64,000 nt of DNA from Lachnospiraceae bacterium UBA4631 (GCA_002406015.1 DHMX01000032.1:1-64000); one strand, 5' to 3'. Shown: positions 25,081-34,080, counted from the stretch's first letter. Program-made: numbers and translations. Notes: generated by a model not told the origin, from the sequence alone.

Positions 25081-25102
25081 TTTTCATTACCGACTAATAC
25101 AT

Positions 25103-26632
25103 TTATCCGACTTCCAGCCCGGCTCTTAATTCCTGTGCAAGCTCTTTAATCTGCCATACCATTTTTTCTATCTCTGCGATTCCGGCACTGTTTTCCTGTG
25201 TTGCGGCTGTTACATGCTCGATTGCGTTGTAGTTGCCCTTGGTATTATCATTAATCTGCTTCATACCCGCCGCTACAGAGGCACTTCGGCTCCGAATTTC
25301 TTCGGTTGTCTTTTCCATCTCCGCAATCTGTCCGGACATCTTTTGATTGGCATTTGTAATGATTGCGGTAGAGCCTCCAACCTCCCGGATACTAAGCATT
25401 CCCTCCTGTGTCAGTCTTGCACTCTGCTCCATAACCGTTACTGCCCGCTCGGTATTCTTTACCACCTCATTGATAATCTCGTCTATATTCTCGACTGCAG
25501 TCCGGGTCTGTTCAGACAGCTTCTGTATCTCAGTTGCTACGACTGCAAAGCCTCTGCCGGATTCTCCTGCCCTTGCCGCTTCTATCTTGGCATTTAACGC
25601 CAGTATGTTCGTGCGTCCGGAAATCTCTGTAATTACCTGTATAATTCCCAGTATTTCCTTTGATTCCTCTCCCAGTTGTGCAATTACAGTCTTGCAATCC
25701 ATGGCACTTTCATTAATCTGCTCCATGCTCTTTACCGCATCATCCATCTTATCCTGATTTTCCTGTGCCTGTTCATTTACATGCTCAGCCAGCTTCGCAA
25801 TCCGGTTATTCATCTGATTTAACGCTATTAATTGTTCGTTGATTTCCTGCGTTTTCGTATTCATGCCTTCAATCTCGGTGGTATTATCATGAAAACTTTG
25901 CAATACCCGCTCTGTCTCATTGGCAATCTGTTCATTAGCGGCTGCCGAATTTTCCGATACAGAAGACAAATCCTTTACCATGGACAGCAATATTTCTGAG
26001 GATTGATTTGAGGTTGCCTGCATCTGCTTCATATCATTTACTAATTTTTCCTGTTCCTCTGCTCCCATCAGATTGGAAAGCATCTCTGCCGTCCGTCTGC
26101 AAAGCATTGTAAAAATTGCCGCAAGTGCCACCAGCACCAATGCCCTTGGTACAATTCCGTAAACAATCAGCTTATACAAGGTTGTCATATTCTTATCCGG
26201 CAAGGTTTCCAGAAAAAATGCAAGACATTGTCCTGCTGAAACACCTACAACAGACAATATCGTAATGATAATATTTAATTTCTTTGAAAAATACAGACTG
26301 GCAATGGCAATTGCATAGATATACAGCACCACTACATGATAGGTCAGGGTCGTTGTCGATATGGTTACAAATATAACCGCCGATATGGTTAATACATACT
26401 TTACCCAAGGTGCTTCCAGCTTCATACCATTTACAAGAATTGTCGGCAGCCATAAAAGCGTGCCTGCAAGCAGATACGCAATTGTCATGATTTTCATATC
26501 AATTATAAATATTCCTACAATATTCAGAATATAGACAACCGTAAATATAAAAAATGTGATTCGCATGACCTTTGCAACTGCTTTATTTGCTTTCTTTTCG
26601 TTTTCTATCAAAACATTGCTTTGTTCACTCAT
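25103..26632 (-). CDS. Methyl-accepting chemotaxis protein, second multi-span type
   Basis: This 509-residue protein has about six membrane spans in the first 190 residues ([51 protein letters not shown]). No sizeable outside domain is present. A cytoplasmic signalling domain follows, with the tip sequence [43 protein letters not shown]. The pentapeptide tether for methyltransferases is not seen. It resembles the receptor at 21278 in plan but the membrane parts differ in sequence, so it is probably not a recent duplicate. GGTAGGGG lies before the start. Confidence 0.9.
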   Translation of the reverse strand: MSEQSNVLIENEKKANKAVAKVMRITFFIFTVVYILNIVGIFIIDMKIMTIAYLLAGTLLWLPTILVNGMKLEAPWVKYVLTISAVIFVTISTTTLTYHVVVLYIYAIAIASLYFSKKLNIIITILSVVGVSAGQCLAFFLETLPDKNMTTLYKLIVYGIVPRALVLVALAAIFTMLCRRTAEMLSNLMGAEEQEKLVNDMKQMQATSNQSSEILLSMVKDLSSVSENSAAANEQIANETERVLQSFHDNTTEIEGMNTKTQEINEQLIALNQMNNRIAKLAEHVNEQAQENQDKMDDAVKSMEQINESAMDCKTVIAQLGEESKEILGIIQVITEISGRTNILALNAKIEAARAGESGRGFAVVATEIQKLSEQTRTAVENIDEIINEVVKNTERAVTVMEQSARLTQEGMLSIREVGGSTAIITNANQKMSGQIAEMEKTTEEIRSRSASVAAGMKQINDNTKGNYNAIEHVTAATQENSAGIAEIEKMVWQIKELAQELRAGLEVG

Positions 26633-26778
26633 TCAAAATCCCCTACCTCTCATCTTCTGTCGTTCCTGTCATTCCATTGTTCATCGTTGCTGTTATATTT
26701 TATGAGATTTTCCCTGCGTACTGCAATTCCTATCCGATGACATGCAGAATTAAGAGGATGAAATGCACTTAAAGAGCA

Positions 26779-26838
26779 ATGATAAGACACAAAAATAACC
26801 GCCCCAGCCTAGCAACTGTTGAGCGGTTACTTTTGTAA
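26779..26838 (+). pseudogene. Tail of a holin-like type I toxin
   Basis: A 19-codon frame (MIRHKNNRPSLATVERLLL) overlaps the small RNA on the opposite strand. From memory, the KNNRP tail is typical of small holin-like type I toxins of Firmicutes, which end at just this kind of hairpin. The membrane-spanning N-terminal part is missing upstream, so this would be a relic. Confidence 0.35.
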
Positions 26839-26878
26839 TCTTCAATATCAGGCTAACCGTCTATCGGTAGCACTCTTT
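26790..26878 (-). ncRNA. Small RNA resembling a type I antitoxin RNA
   Basis: A strong promoter directs an RNA of about 90 bases. It opens with a stem GCTACCG-ATAGA-CGGTTAGC and ends with a hairpin whose base is GCGGTTA (26823-26829 with 26796-26802), followed by TTTTT. The layout of strong promoter, 5' stem-loop and terminator overlapping a toxin tail is that of RatA/RNAII-like antisense RNAs. The identity is inferred from pattern and memory. Confidence 0.5.
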
Positions 26879-26884
26879 GATATT

Positions 26885-26913
26885 ATATTAGCATCTGATT
26901 ATCTTTATGTCAA
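26885..26913 (-). promoter_or_regulatory. Strong sigma-A promoter of the small RNA
   Basis: TTGACA (26908-26913) and TAATAT (26885-26890) on the minus strand are 17 bases apart. No protein frame begins downstream of it, which is why I read its product as an RNA. Confidence 0.75.
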
Positions 26914-26979
26914 ACATAATTCTGTTTTAATAGCATCTTGCATACTGTCTACCGTTGTCTACCGATTCAGGCAGCATAG

Positions 26980-27018
26980 AAAAAGCGGAAAGCCCTAGCA
27001 AATACTAAAGCTTTCCGC
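26980..27018 (-). terminator. Terminator of the tRNA operon
   Basis: GCGGAAAGC (26985-26993) pairs with GCTTTCCGC (27010-27018), followed on the minus strand by TTTTT. It is 13 bases past the tRNA-Gly gene. Confidence 0.85.
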
Positions 27019-27030
27019 ACAAATAAAAAG

Positions 27031-27103
27031 AGCGCGAGACGGGACTCGAACCCGCGACCCCGACCTTGGCAAGGTCGTGCTCCACCAACTGAGCCACTCG
27101 CGC
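27031..27103 (-). tRNA. tRNA-Gly (anticodon GCC)
   Basis: The 73-base cloverleaf has acceptor stem GCGCGAG/CTCGCGC, anticodon loop CTTGCCAAG, and T-arm GGGTTCGAGTCCC. CCA is not encoded. It is the last gene of the four-tRNA operon. Confidence 0.95.
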
Positions 27104-27128
27104 ATAATAACTATATATTTCATTTTAA

Positions 27129-27201
<73 letters not shown>

Positions 27202-27207
27202 TTATAA

Positions 27208-27293
27208 TGCCGGCGACCGGAATCGAACCGGTACGGGAGGTTAGTCCCGCAGGATTTTAAGTCCTGTGCGTCTGCCAGTTCCGCCACGCCGGC
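27208..27293 (-). tRNA. tRNA-Leu (anticodon TAA)
   Basis: This 86-base class II tRNA has acceptor GCCGGCG/CGCCGGC, anticodon loop ACTTAAAAT, and a long variable arm (CGGGACTAACCTCCCG). Discriminator is A. It could be a TrmL substrate (gene at 11413). Confidence 0.95.
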
Positions 27294-27319
27294 ATTCAAT
27301 CAATCTTGCGATTGATGAC

Positions 27320-27401
27320 TGGATGGAGGTGGATTCGAACCACCGAAGCAAGTTGCAGCAGATTTACAGTCTGTCCCCTTTGGCCACTCGGGAATCCATC
27401 C
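27320..27401 (-). tRNA. tRNA-Tyr (anticodon GTA)
   Basis: This 82-base class II tRNA has acceptor GGATGGA/TCCATCC, anticodon loop CTGTAAATC, and a variable arm (GCAACTTGC). It is the first gene after the promoter. Confidence 0.95.
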
Positions 27402-27434
27402 ATGTTAGCAGTTTTTAACCGCTGACAGTATTAG

Positions 27435-27463
27435 ATTATAATTGATAGTTTGGAAAAATGCAA
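27435..27463 (-). promoter_or_regulatory. Promoter of the tRNA operon
   Basis: TTGCAT (27458-27463) and TATAAT (27435-27440) on the minus strand are 17 bases apart, about 34 bases before tRNA-Tyr. Confidence 0.8.
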
Positions 27464-27527
27464 GCATTTTTTCAAACTTTTATAAATATTTTTTTCTTAC
27501 TCTTTTCTAGGTTATACTTCTTCCCTA

Positions 27528-28049
27528 TCATTCATCCTTTTCATTGGAAAACCAGCCTTTTATCTTTTCTTTCAGTTTATGCCCTCTCGTACTCCACTCA
27601 TCAAAAGACTGTGTAAATTCAAATTGACTTCCCGCTTTTCCACTTACCGTAACAAAATAATGACAATCTTTCGGATATTCCTCCATAGAAAATTCAATGA
27701 CCCCCGATTCGTTCACCTCTATTTCGTCCACCAAAGTAAAATTCTTTTTCAAATCCTCCAGTAATCCTTTTCTTTCCTCAGCTTCCAGATTCGTATTGTA
27801 TATCTGTATCCTTACATCTCCGGTCACAGATGCAAATTCAAAGGAAACCTCATATTTTACATTCTTTTGGTTATCATAGAATAATCCTGTTTCCACAGTT
27901 TCATTCCCCTTTTGATAACCACTGCCTCTAAGCACCCATTCATCAGACCAGCCACTCAGCCATACTATCCCAACAAAAAGAAGGATTGCTCCTATTATCG
28001 GAAATAAAATTCTGCAAATTCTTATAAAATGTGGATTTACTTTTTTCAT
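27528..28049 (-). CDS. Membrane-anchored extracytoplasmic protein, last gene of the ABC/secreted-protein cassette
   Basis: This protein is about 173 residues from the ATG at 28047-28049 (GAGAGG site); an ATG seven codons upstream has a poorer site. A single span lies near residues 10-34 (ILFPIIGAILLFVGIVWLSG). Outside it, residues 50-150 look like beta-strands (VKYEVSFEFASVTGDVRIQIYN; YFVTVSGKAGSQFEFTQ), much as in a small beta-sandwich that might touch a partner or the bilayer. The C-terminus is basic (GHKLKEKIKGWF). I recognise no family. Its place behind the small secreted protein and the existence of a decayed copy right upstream suggest a role for the cassette, such as immunity or a receptor. 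That is inference. Confidence 0.6.
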   Translation of the reverse strand: MKKVNPHFIRICRILFPIIGAILLFVGIVWLSGWSDEWVLRGSGYQKGNETVETGLFYDNQKNVKYEVSFEFASVTGDVRIQIYNTNLEAEERKGLLEDLKKNFTLVDEIEVNESGVIEFSMEEYPKDCHYFVTVSGKAGSQFEFTQSFDEWSTRGHKLKEKIKGWFSNEKDE

Positions 28050-28071
28050 ATTATTCCTCTCTGCGGTCAAA

Positions 28072-28258
28072 TCAGCCTTTTATCTTTTCTTTCAGTTTAT
28101 AACCTCTGATTTTCCACTCTTCATACATACCCTTATTCTATACCTATACGCATCCGTTCATTGAACCAGCCACACTATTATAACCATAAGAAGAATTGCT
28201 CCTGCTATCAGCTTCAAACTCCTACCGATTTTCAAAAGATGGTAATTTATTTTTTCAT
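28072..28258 (-). pseudogene. Decayed, internally deleted copy of the membrane-anchored protein gene
   Basis: Minus-strand bases from the ATG at 28256-28258 run parallel to the start of the gene at 28049. They share the ribosome binding site (AGAGGAATA), ATGAAAAAA, GGAGCAAT and TTCTTCTT segments of the membrane span, and GTGGCTGG. The bases near 28075-28110 match the 3' end of that gene (CTTTTATCTTTTCTTTCAGT on the plus strand appears in both). The middle, about 330 bases, is missing and the frame stops at codon 4. It is a tandem duplication that has lost its core. Confidence 0.65.
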
Positions 28259-28272
28259 ACTATTCCTCTTCG

Positions 28273-28716
28273 CTATCTATATTCTGTGTAAACCAGCTGA
28301 CTTAAAAATCCATCTGTAAATGAACCGGATGCCGTCTGTGAAGCATGGTACGTTACGGCTTTCAAAAGGTCATTACCATTCATCCTTGCAACTGCCGTTG
28401 CACTGGCTTCATCATTTGACACCGGACCTCCCGTTCCATACGTTGTTCCCTGAGATTTTCCATCCTGACCATATATAACAACGGCTGCATAATTATAATA
28501 TGGTTTCGTTGTTCCCAAAGTCTTAGCAATTCCATATTTTGCTTCACATATAGATGTACACCTCAAATAAAATCCTCCATAATCACCCTCACTTTTCTTT
28601 TCTCCTGCAAATGCAATCGTTCCAAATACCATAACTCCAATGGCAGCACTTATCAGTGCAAGTCTTCCCCTTGTTCGATTTCGTCTGTGTTCATTTCGTT
28701 TCATCCCCTTTTTCAT
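28273..28716 (-). CDS. Small secreted protein, possible bacteriocin-like product
   Basis: This 147-residue protein has an ATG eight bases after GGAGG, overlapping the ABC ATPase stop by ATGA. It has a basic N-region ([17 protein letters not shown]), a hydrophobic core (LALISAAIGVMVFGTIAFA) and a likely signal-peptidase site after AFA, leaving a mature part of about 110 residues. That part is rich in G, S, T, A and Y, and has two cysteines spaced CTSIC. It contains YYNYAAVVIYG, GKSQGTTYGTGGP and ends SGSFTDGFLSQLVYTEYR. The setting (secreted small protein, dedicated ABC transporter with FtsX-like subunits) recalls lactococcin-972-type operons, and the sequence pattern is faintly similar. No family is certain. 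Confidence 0.6.
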   Translation of the reverse strand: MKKGMKRNEHRRNRTRGRLALISAAIGVMVFGTIAFAGEKKSEGDYGGFYLRCTSICEAKYGIAKTLGTTKPYYNYAAVVIYGQDGKSQGTTYGTGGPVSNDEASATAVARMNGNDLLKAVTYHASQTASGSFTDGFLSQLVYTEYR

Positions 28717-29393
28717 TCTGTTACCTCCTTATAAAATAAACCACCATCCAGCCAAATACAACGGCTCGCATACTCTGCGACCACATCACTATGTGTAACT
28801 ACAAGAATTGTTTTCCCCTTTTGATGAATACTTTTTAACAGCTCCATCAGTGCTACAGCAGTTTCCTTGTCTAACGCTCCGGTTGGTTCATCCGCCAGAA
28901 TAATCGGACTGTCTGCAACCAAGGCTCTTGCTATTGCTACCCGCTGCTGCTGCCCTCCGGAAAGCTGTTCCGGAAAATGATTCTTATATTGTTCTATATT
29001 GAGTTCTGAAAGAATTGACAAAATCTTCTGTTTCCGTTCTTTTCTTTTTACATTCTTTCCCAGCAACGGAATCTCAACATTCTCATATACCGTAAATTCC
29101 GGAAGTAATGCAAAATGTTGAAATACAAAGCTGATATACTTTTTTCGCACCTTATCCAAGCCTGCATTATTTAATTCTGTAATTGGAACCGAGTCTATAT
29201 ATACCGTTCCCTCGGAGGCAGAATCCAGACATCCAATAATATTTAGCAGCGTACTTTTTCCGGAACCGGATTCTCCCATGATTGCCACAAATTCCCCTTC
29301 ATTGACTACAAAGGAAATATGGTCCAGTGCTTTAATTTCATATTCATCACCCAGATATGATTTACTTACATCCTGTAATCTAATTATTTCCAA
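28713..29393 (-). CDS. ABC transporter ATP-binding protein (MacB/LolD type)
   Basis: This 226-residue protein starts at a TTG (29391-29393), six to seven bases after GGAGGG, inside the last codons of the upstream permease gene. Motifs are Walker [10 protein letters not shown] near residue 40, signature [15 protein letters not shown] near 140, Walker [13 protein letters not shown], and the switch histidine in LVVTHSD. This subfamily powers mechanotransmission-type transporters with FtsX-like permeases (MacB, LolCDE, bacitracin-type exporters). The two permeases just upstream are its natural partners. Confidence 0.92.
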   Translation of the reverse strand: MEIIRLQDVSKSYLGDEYEIKALDHISFVVNEGEFVAIMGESGSGKSTLLNIIGCLDSASEGTVYIDSVPITELNNAGLDKVRKKYISFVFQHFALLPEFTVYENVEIPLLGKNVKRKERKQKILSILSELNIEQYKNHFPEQLSGGQQQRVAIARALVADSPIILADEPTGALDKETAVALMELLKSIHQKGKTILVVTHSDVVAEYASRCIWLDGGLFYKEVTE

Positions 29394-30568
29394 TTTCTTC
29401 CCTCCAACATTTTTCTAACGGAATATTGATTCACGCGTTTATGAATCACACGGTTACAACAAAAATTAAAGATAATTACTACTATAAGCAAGCCGGGCAG
29501 CATCCAAAAGAACGACTCTGTATCGGAGTTTCCGCTCATATTTTTCACAAGATTATATGCAATCGGAATTGCTATACCCAAACTTATGATGATGCGGATA
29601 CTGCACTCAATTACCGACATTTTAATAACATCCCTCCTAGTCCACTTAGAAGCAAGCAGTACCCCAAAGTCCCTCCTGCGATATTCCAAATTAATAATTA
29701 CCGCCAAATACTGCCCTACAATACTTAATGCAAGACCGGTAACGACAAATATTAATTCTACCGATTCATTTCTATATGCCTCCACAAGCTTCTTTAAAGT
29801 TTGGGTCCTTAATGACATTGAATCATATACCCGGATTCCCATGCTTGCTGCATATTCATGTATGTATTGATTTGCCTCCTCTTCACTCATGGTTGGATGA
29901 TAAAAATAACTGTTATTCGCAGCATTCAGAACATCCATATAGCCACTTTGCTCCATATGCCCTTCCGTATCCAGCAATATCGCATTATCCAGCTTTATAG
30001 ATGTCTGTATCCCTGTACTGGCATCAGCTCCCAACCATTCACTGTTCTTTGCTAATATTTGCTCCACCTGATATTGTGTTCCGTATAATTCATCCTGAAT
30101 TATCGTTCCAATCGGATATTTATTCCGAAGCTCATATCCTACTGCTACCGATTGTTCATTCTGCAAGTCAATCTCAGCTCCATCTATATCCTGTAGATTT
30201 CCGATAGGCATTAATTCCCCTGATATACACAAAGCTTCTTCTTCATTTATCAGAGTGGGATAATACATACCGGAACGCATATTATTCTCCGGACTATTTA
30301 AGCCCATAATAAAGGCATAATAATTTTTTAACTCCTCATTGTTCCAGAATATTTTATAGTATTCCGTATTAATATTATATAGTTGCTGTGAATCCACAGA
30401 AAGAAGCGTCTGGTTATGCACCACTCTATAGACATAATCCCCATAGACAGTGGCTTCAAATAGTATCATTGAAAATGAAATTGTAAGCATTAGTATGGTA
30501 ATAATTAAGCCTCCTACCGAGCGGTTCATCTCTATCAGCATGGTCTTTATAATATACCTTATTTTCAT
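29384..30568 (-). CDS. FtsX-like ABC permease, second subunit
   Basis: This protein is about 394 residues from the ATG at 30566-30568, preceded by AGGAGGGG; the 27 codons upstream belong to the previous gene. One span lies near the N-terminus (GGLIITILMLTISFSMILF). A large extracellular domain of about 235 residues follows, then three C-terminal spans (LIFVVTGLALSIVGQYLAVI, IRIIISLGIAIPIAYNLV, WMLPGLLIVVIIFNFCC). This is the MacB/FtsX plan. Its end overlaps the start of the ATPase gene by ten bases. It differs in sequence from the first permease, so the transporter is probably a heterodimer. Confidence 0.8.
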   Translation of the reverse strand: MKIRYIIKTMLIEMNRSVGGLIITILMLTISFSMILFEATVYGDYVYRVVHNQTLLSVDSQQLYNINTEYYKIFWNNEELKNYYAFIMGLNSPENNMRSGMYYPTLINEEEALCISGELMPIGNLQDIDGAEIDLQNEQSVAVGYELRNKYPIGTIIQDELYGTQYQVEQILAKNSEWLGADASTGIQTSIKLDNAILLDTEGHMEQSGYMDVLNAANNSYFYHPTMSEEEANQYIHEYAASMGIRVYDSMSLRTQTLKKLVEAYRNESVELIFVVTGLALSIVGQYLAVIINLEYRRRDFGVLLASKWTRRDVIKMSVIECSIRIIISLGIAIPIAYNLVKNMSGNSDTESFFWMLPGLLIVVIIFNFCCNRVIHKRVNQYSVRKMLEGRNWK

Positions 30569-30575
30569 TTCGCCC

Positions 30576-31673
30576 TTATCCCCTCCTATACGCAGCCAAT
30601 GATTCGCCTCGAAATGTATTCCAGACCACCCATATAATCTCCAGTACAATTATTATGAATACCATTAAAATTGAATATAAAAAGGAAGCTATCATCCACG
30701 GCAGTTGTACATGAAACAATAGATAATACCCGAAAGATAAGATTCCGTACAGTCCCATAGCATAGCCTAATGAAACAAGAAGCAGTATCGACAATTCTTT
30801 TATTATCATCCCATATAGTTGTAGCTTGCTGTACCCGTATATTCGTCGGATTGCAAACTCATATTGTCTTTGGAATAACCAGAACCGTACTACAATCAGT
30901 GTTATAAACATAGAAAAACCAAATATCATGTAAGATAAATTAAGATAATCCTTCCGATATTTTCCACCGTTATACACTTTCTGGTATTTCACCAGACTGC
31001 TTGCCTTTATTTCGTTTTTTTCCAGCAGCTTTTGCATATCCGAATACATTGCTCTATCAATCTCTGAATTGCTGTTTAAAGAATAGGTCTGCGTATAGGT
31101 ATTGCCCGCACGCCAAACATCCTCCATTGTCCGCTGCCCTAAACATCCGGCAAACAGCAATATCGAATAATTTCCGATTGTGGTATACTTATCCGCACAA
31201 TATCCGGTCACCAGATATTCTTCTCCGCATATCCGAATATAATCCTTTCCGTCTCTGGAATAGGTATTACTCCGTAATGCATCTCCCAACACAACGACTG
31301 ATTGACCGGACTGCAGTTCTTTCTCATTCGGAAAACGTCCATCGGATAACTGATAATTCAATTTTTCTGTCTGAGAAAAAATAATACGACATAAATGCTC
31401 TGCATTTTCTTCATTTACATACAGACTCATATCTTCTCCGATGATTGTCGCCGATGCCTTCTGAAACAGAGCCGATACAAACTCAAAATCTTCCTGTGTA
31501 TTTGTTTTAACAGAAAATGCATATTGATACTTATAAGACAAATTATCGATTGCTTGATTTTCAAAGAATTTTAACTCTCGCATATATGCAGCAAGAAATA
31601 AACCTAACAATGAAATACTGATTCCTATTACAATTCCTATTACTGCTGTACGATACCGCAGCCATGCTTCCAT
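30576..31673 (-). CDS. FtsX-like ABC permease, first subunit
   Basis: This protein is about 365 residues from the ATG at 31671-31673, with GGGAGGG six bases before it; an upstream in-frame ATG eight codons earlier would place that site inside the gene. It has an N-terminal span (AVIGIVIGISISLLGLFLAA), an extracellular domain of about 220 residues, and three C-terminal spans (MIFGFSMFITLIVVRFWL, LLVSLGYAMGLYGILSFGYYL, LYSILMVFIIIVLEIIWVVW). It is the first gene of the cassette. A ribosome binding site for the next gene lies in its last two arginine codons, so the two are coupled. Confidence 0.78.
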   Translation of the reverse strand: MEAWLRYRTAVIGIVIGISISLLGLFLAAYMRELKFFENQAIDNLSYKYQYAFSVKTNTQEDFEFVSALFQKASATIIGEDMSLYVNEENAEHLCRIIFSQTEKLNYQLSDGRFPNEKELQSGQSVVVLGDALRSNTYSRDGKDYIRICGEEYLVTGYCADKYTTIGNYSILLFAGCLGQRTMEDVWRAGNTYTQTYSLNSNSEIDRAMYSDMQKLLEKNEIKASSLVKYQKVYNGGKYRKDYLNLSYMIFGFSMFITLIVVRFWLFQRQYEFAIRRIYGYSKLQLYGMIIKELSILLLVSLGYAMGLYGILSFGYYLLFHVQLPWMIASFLYSILMVFIIIVLEIIWVVWNTFRGESLAAYRRG

Positions 31674-31709
31674 AAATTGCCCTCCCTCTTTATCCATTGC
31701 GTTTTGATA

Positions 31710-31738
31710 AGTGTAGACAATTTATGGAATTTTGTCAA
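31710..31738 (-). promoter_or_regulatory. Sigma-A promoter of the ABC/secreted-protein cassette
   Basis: TTGACA (31733-31738) and TACACT (31710-31715) on the minus strand are 17 bases apart, about 37 bases before the first permease start. No inverted repeat or riboswitch is seen nearby. Confidence 0.75.
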
Positions 31739-31788
31739 TATTTTTGGTTATTTCCGAATACATTTTATTATATTGATGTTTTTGCCTG

Positions 31789-33903
31789 TCACAAATTCAC
31801 CCGTAGCACAGTTGCAGATATTTTAGGCACTCTTGCAAACAATCGGTTATCCGTTACCCGATATGCAATCGGGTCTAAGATATAGCCCTCCTCCGTTGTC
31901 AGCATTAGCTGTGTCAATACGGTGTGGTCCGGGATTCCTAATTCCGCAACGCTGAATTTCACCTCTGCATCCTCGTAATTATTATTCAGAATTACAATTA
32001 CTTTATTTCGTTCATCAAATCTGCCATATGCCACCATCTTGTGAGAGCCATGCAGGAATCGATAAGAGCCTTTCATCAGAGCAGAATTTTCCTTGTGAAT
32101 CCGAATAATTTCCTTATGAAATTCAATTAATTCGTGGTCCTCATGTCCCCAAGGATAGGTTCTCCGGTCATCCGGGTCCGTCCAGCCACAGACACCGGCT
32201 TCATCCCCGTAATAAATGGTCGGAGCTCCCGGCCAAGTCATCTGGAATACCACCGCTTCCCGAAATACTCCCTTATTGATATTCTGGCTTGCCGCTTCCG
32301 GTCCTAACGTATGCGTTCTTCCAACCATACGATTGGTTCTGGTTAAGAATCTTGAATGGTCATGGTTTGACAACTCATTCATTGCTACATATAAGGACTG
32401 ATGATGGAATCTGGACATATGATGCCGCAAGGCACCGATAAATGCATCCGGATTTCCCAATAAATCACCACGAAACTCGTCACTGTGCTTCTCTACGCCG
32501 GTTAAGAACCATGTAATCGGTTCCATAAATGCATCATAGTTCATGACGGTATCCCACTGGTCTCCCATCAGCCATTCCTTCGGGTCTCCATAATGCTCTG
32601 CCAGAATAATTGCATTCGGATTCGCTTCCTTTACCGCTTTCCGAAATTCTCTCCAGAAATAATGATTGTACTCCGGACTATGTCCTAAATCCGCAGCTAC
32701 GTCCAAACGCCATCCATCCACATTATACGGAGGTGATACCCATTTCTTCGCAATATTCATAATATATTCATACAGCTTCGGTGAATCTTCATAATTTAGC
32801 TTCGGCAGCGTATCATGTCCCCACCAGCCGTCATAGGTTCCGTTATACGGCCATTGGTATTCATCATGGAATTTGAAGAAGCTGCGATACGGACTGTCTG
32901 CATCCACATAGGCTCCCTTTTCGTATCCTTCCTGATTCTCATAGATACACTCTTTATCCAGCCATTTATTAAAGGAACCGCAATGATTAAATACACCATC
33001 TAATATAATCCGCATTCCACGCTTGTGAACCTCTTCAACCAGTTGGATAAACAACTGGTTACTAGCTTCCAGATTTGCTTTATCTGTTACACGCGTAATA
33101 TAGCGGGTTGCTTCCCGGTTCGGTGCCTGTCCGTAGCTTAAGCACTCTCCCTCATCCTTTACAATCTTACCGAAATGCGGGTCCACATAGTCATAATCCT
33201 GACTATCATACTTATGATTAGATGGGGACACAAAGATAGGATTCAGATAAATAACATCTACGCCCAAATCCTTTAAGTAGTCCAGCTTATTCATGACACC
33301 CTGCAAATCTCCGCCGTAAAAACAGCGTACATCCATGGAATCCGGATATTTTCCCCAATCTGTGATTTGTCTTGTTCCCTCACCGATATAACTGTATTCA
33401 TTATCCAGTACATCATTAGAAGTATCACCGTTACAGAAACGGTCCACAAAAATCTGATAAAAGACGGCACCCTTTGCCCAATCCGGTGTCCGGAAGCCCG
33501 GTGCAATCTGAAAATTATAAAATGTATTCAAGTCCTTGGCAGCACCCATTTTATTATAAAAACAGGTAATTCTTCCTACCTTAATCTCAAAGCAATATTC
33601 ACATAATTCATCCGGCAGCTCCGGAATCGTATACTCATAGTAATCAAACAGCTTATCCGAAAATGCCAATGACATTTCCAGCCGCTCTCCACGCCAAATC
33701 AAAAAAACCTGCTCTACATTATCAATACCGGTACGAAACCGCAACCGCAGGGAATCCTTTGGCATAGGTTCCTCCGGACTGCGATAAAACTCAGTTCCGT
33801 CACTAAATAATGCACCCAGACTCAGTGCAGGTTTCATAGAAAATGTATATTTAAATATTTTTTCAGCCGCTGTCAGTTGTGTAAAGTTTGTATTAAAATT
33901 CAT
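31789..33903 (-). CDS. Cytoplasmic GH13 alpha-glucan hydrolase (neopullulanase/cyclomaltodextrinase-like)
   Basis: This 704-residue protein has no signal peptide. Residues 1 to about 130 form a CBM34-like beta domain, typical for neopullulanase-type enzymes. The barrel follows: YLNPIFVSPSNHKYDSQDY, IILDGVFNHCG, DGWRLDVAADLGH with the nucleophile aspartate, AIILAEHYGDP with the acid/base glutamate, and LSNHDHSRF with the third acidic residue. It is about 100 residues longer than many family members, with extra sequence between strands (for example KGAYVDADSPYRSFFKF). It should split imported maltodextrins. No sugar transporter lies nearby. Confidence 0.9.
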   Translation of the reverse strand: MNFNTNFTQLTAAEKIFKYTFSMKPALSLGALFSDGTEFYRSPEEPMPKDSLRLRFRTGIDNVEQVFLIWRGERLEMSLAFSDKLFDYYEYTIPELPDELCEYCFEIKVGRITCFYNKMGAAKDLNTFYNFQIAPGFRTPDWAKGAVFYQIFVDRFCNGDTSNDVLDNEYSYIGEGTRQITDWGKYPDSMDVRCFYGGDLQGVMNKLDYLKDLGVDVIYLNPIFVSPSNHKYDSQDYDYVDPHFGKIVKDEGECLSYGQAPNREATRYITRVTDKANLEASNQLFIQLVEEVHKRGMRIILDGVFNHCGSFNKWLDKECIYENQEGYEKGAYVDADSPYRSFFKFHDEYQWPYNGTYDGWWGHDTLPKLNYEDSPKLYEYIMNIAKKWVSPPYNVDGWRLDVAADLGHSPEYNHYFWREFRKAVKEANPNAIILAEHYGDPKEWLMGDQWDTVMNYDAFMEPITWFLTGVEKHSDEFRGDLLGNPDAFIGALRHHMSRFHHQSLYVAMNELSNHDHSRFLTRTNRMVGRTHTLGPEAASQNINKGVFREAVVFQMTWPGAPTIYYGDEAGVCGWTDPDDRRTYPWGHEDHELIEFHKEIIRIHKENSALMKGSYRFLHGSHKMVAYGRFDERNKVIVILNNNYEDAEVKFSVAELGIPDHTVLTQLMLTTEEGYILDPIAYRVTDNRLFARVPKISATVLRVNL

Positions 33904-33976
33904 CTTATTCTCTCCCCTACGGAATATGATTCCATTTTAATATAATTTTCCCAATTTGTATATGATAATATTTAAA

Positions 33977-34011
33977 AAGTTAAAAGGACAGCTAACGAAC
34001 GCTGTCCTTTT
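33977..34011 (-). terminator. Perfect hairpin upstream of the GH13 gene
   Basis: AAAAGGACAGC (33982-33992) pairs without mismatch with GCTGTCCTTTT (34001-34011). On the minus strand TTTTAACTTTTT follows. It lies between a promoter and the GH13 start, so it may be an attenuator or the end of a short RNA. Confidence 0.65.
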
Positions 34012-34080
34012 GGAGAAGGTATTTTGTTACTTATGGGTGTAGCAAAAAACTATATAATGTATTGGGGGGGTTACAAGTTT

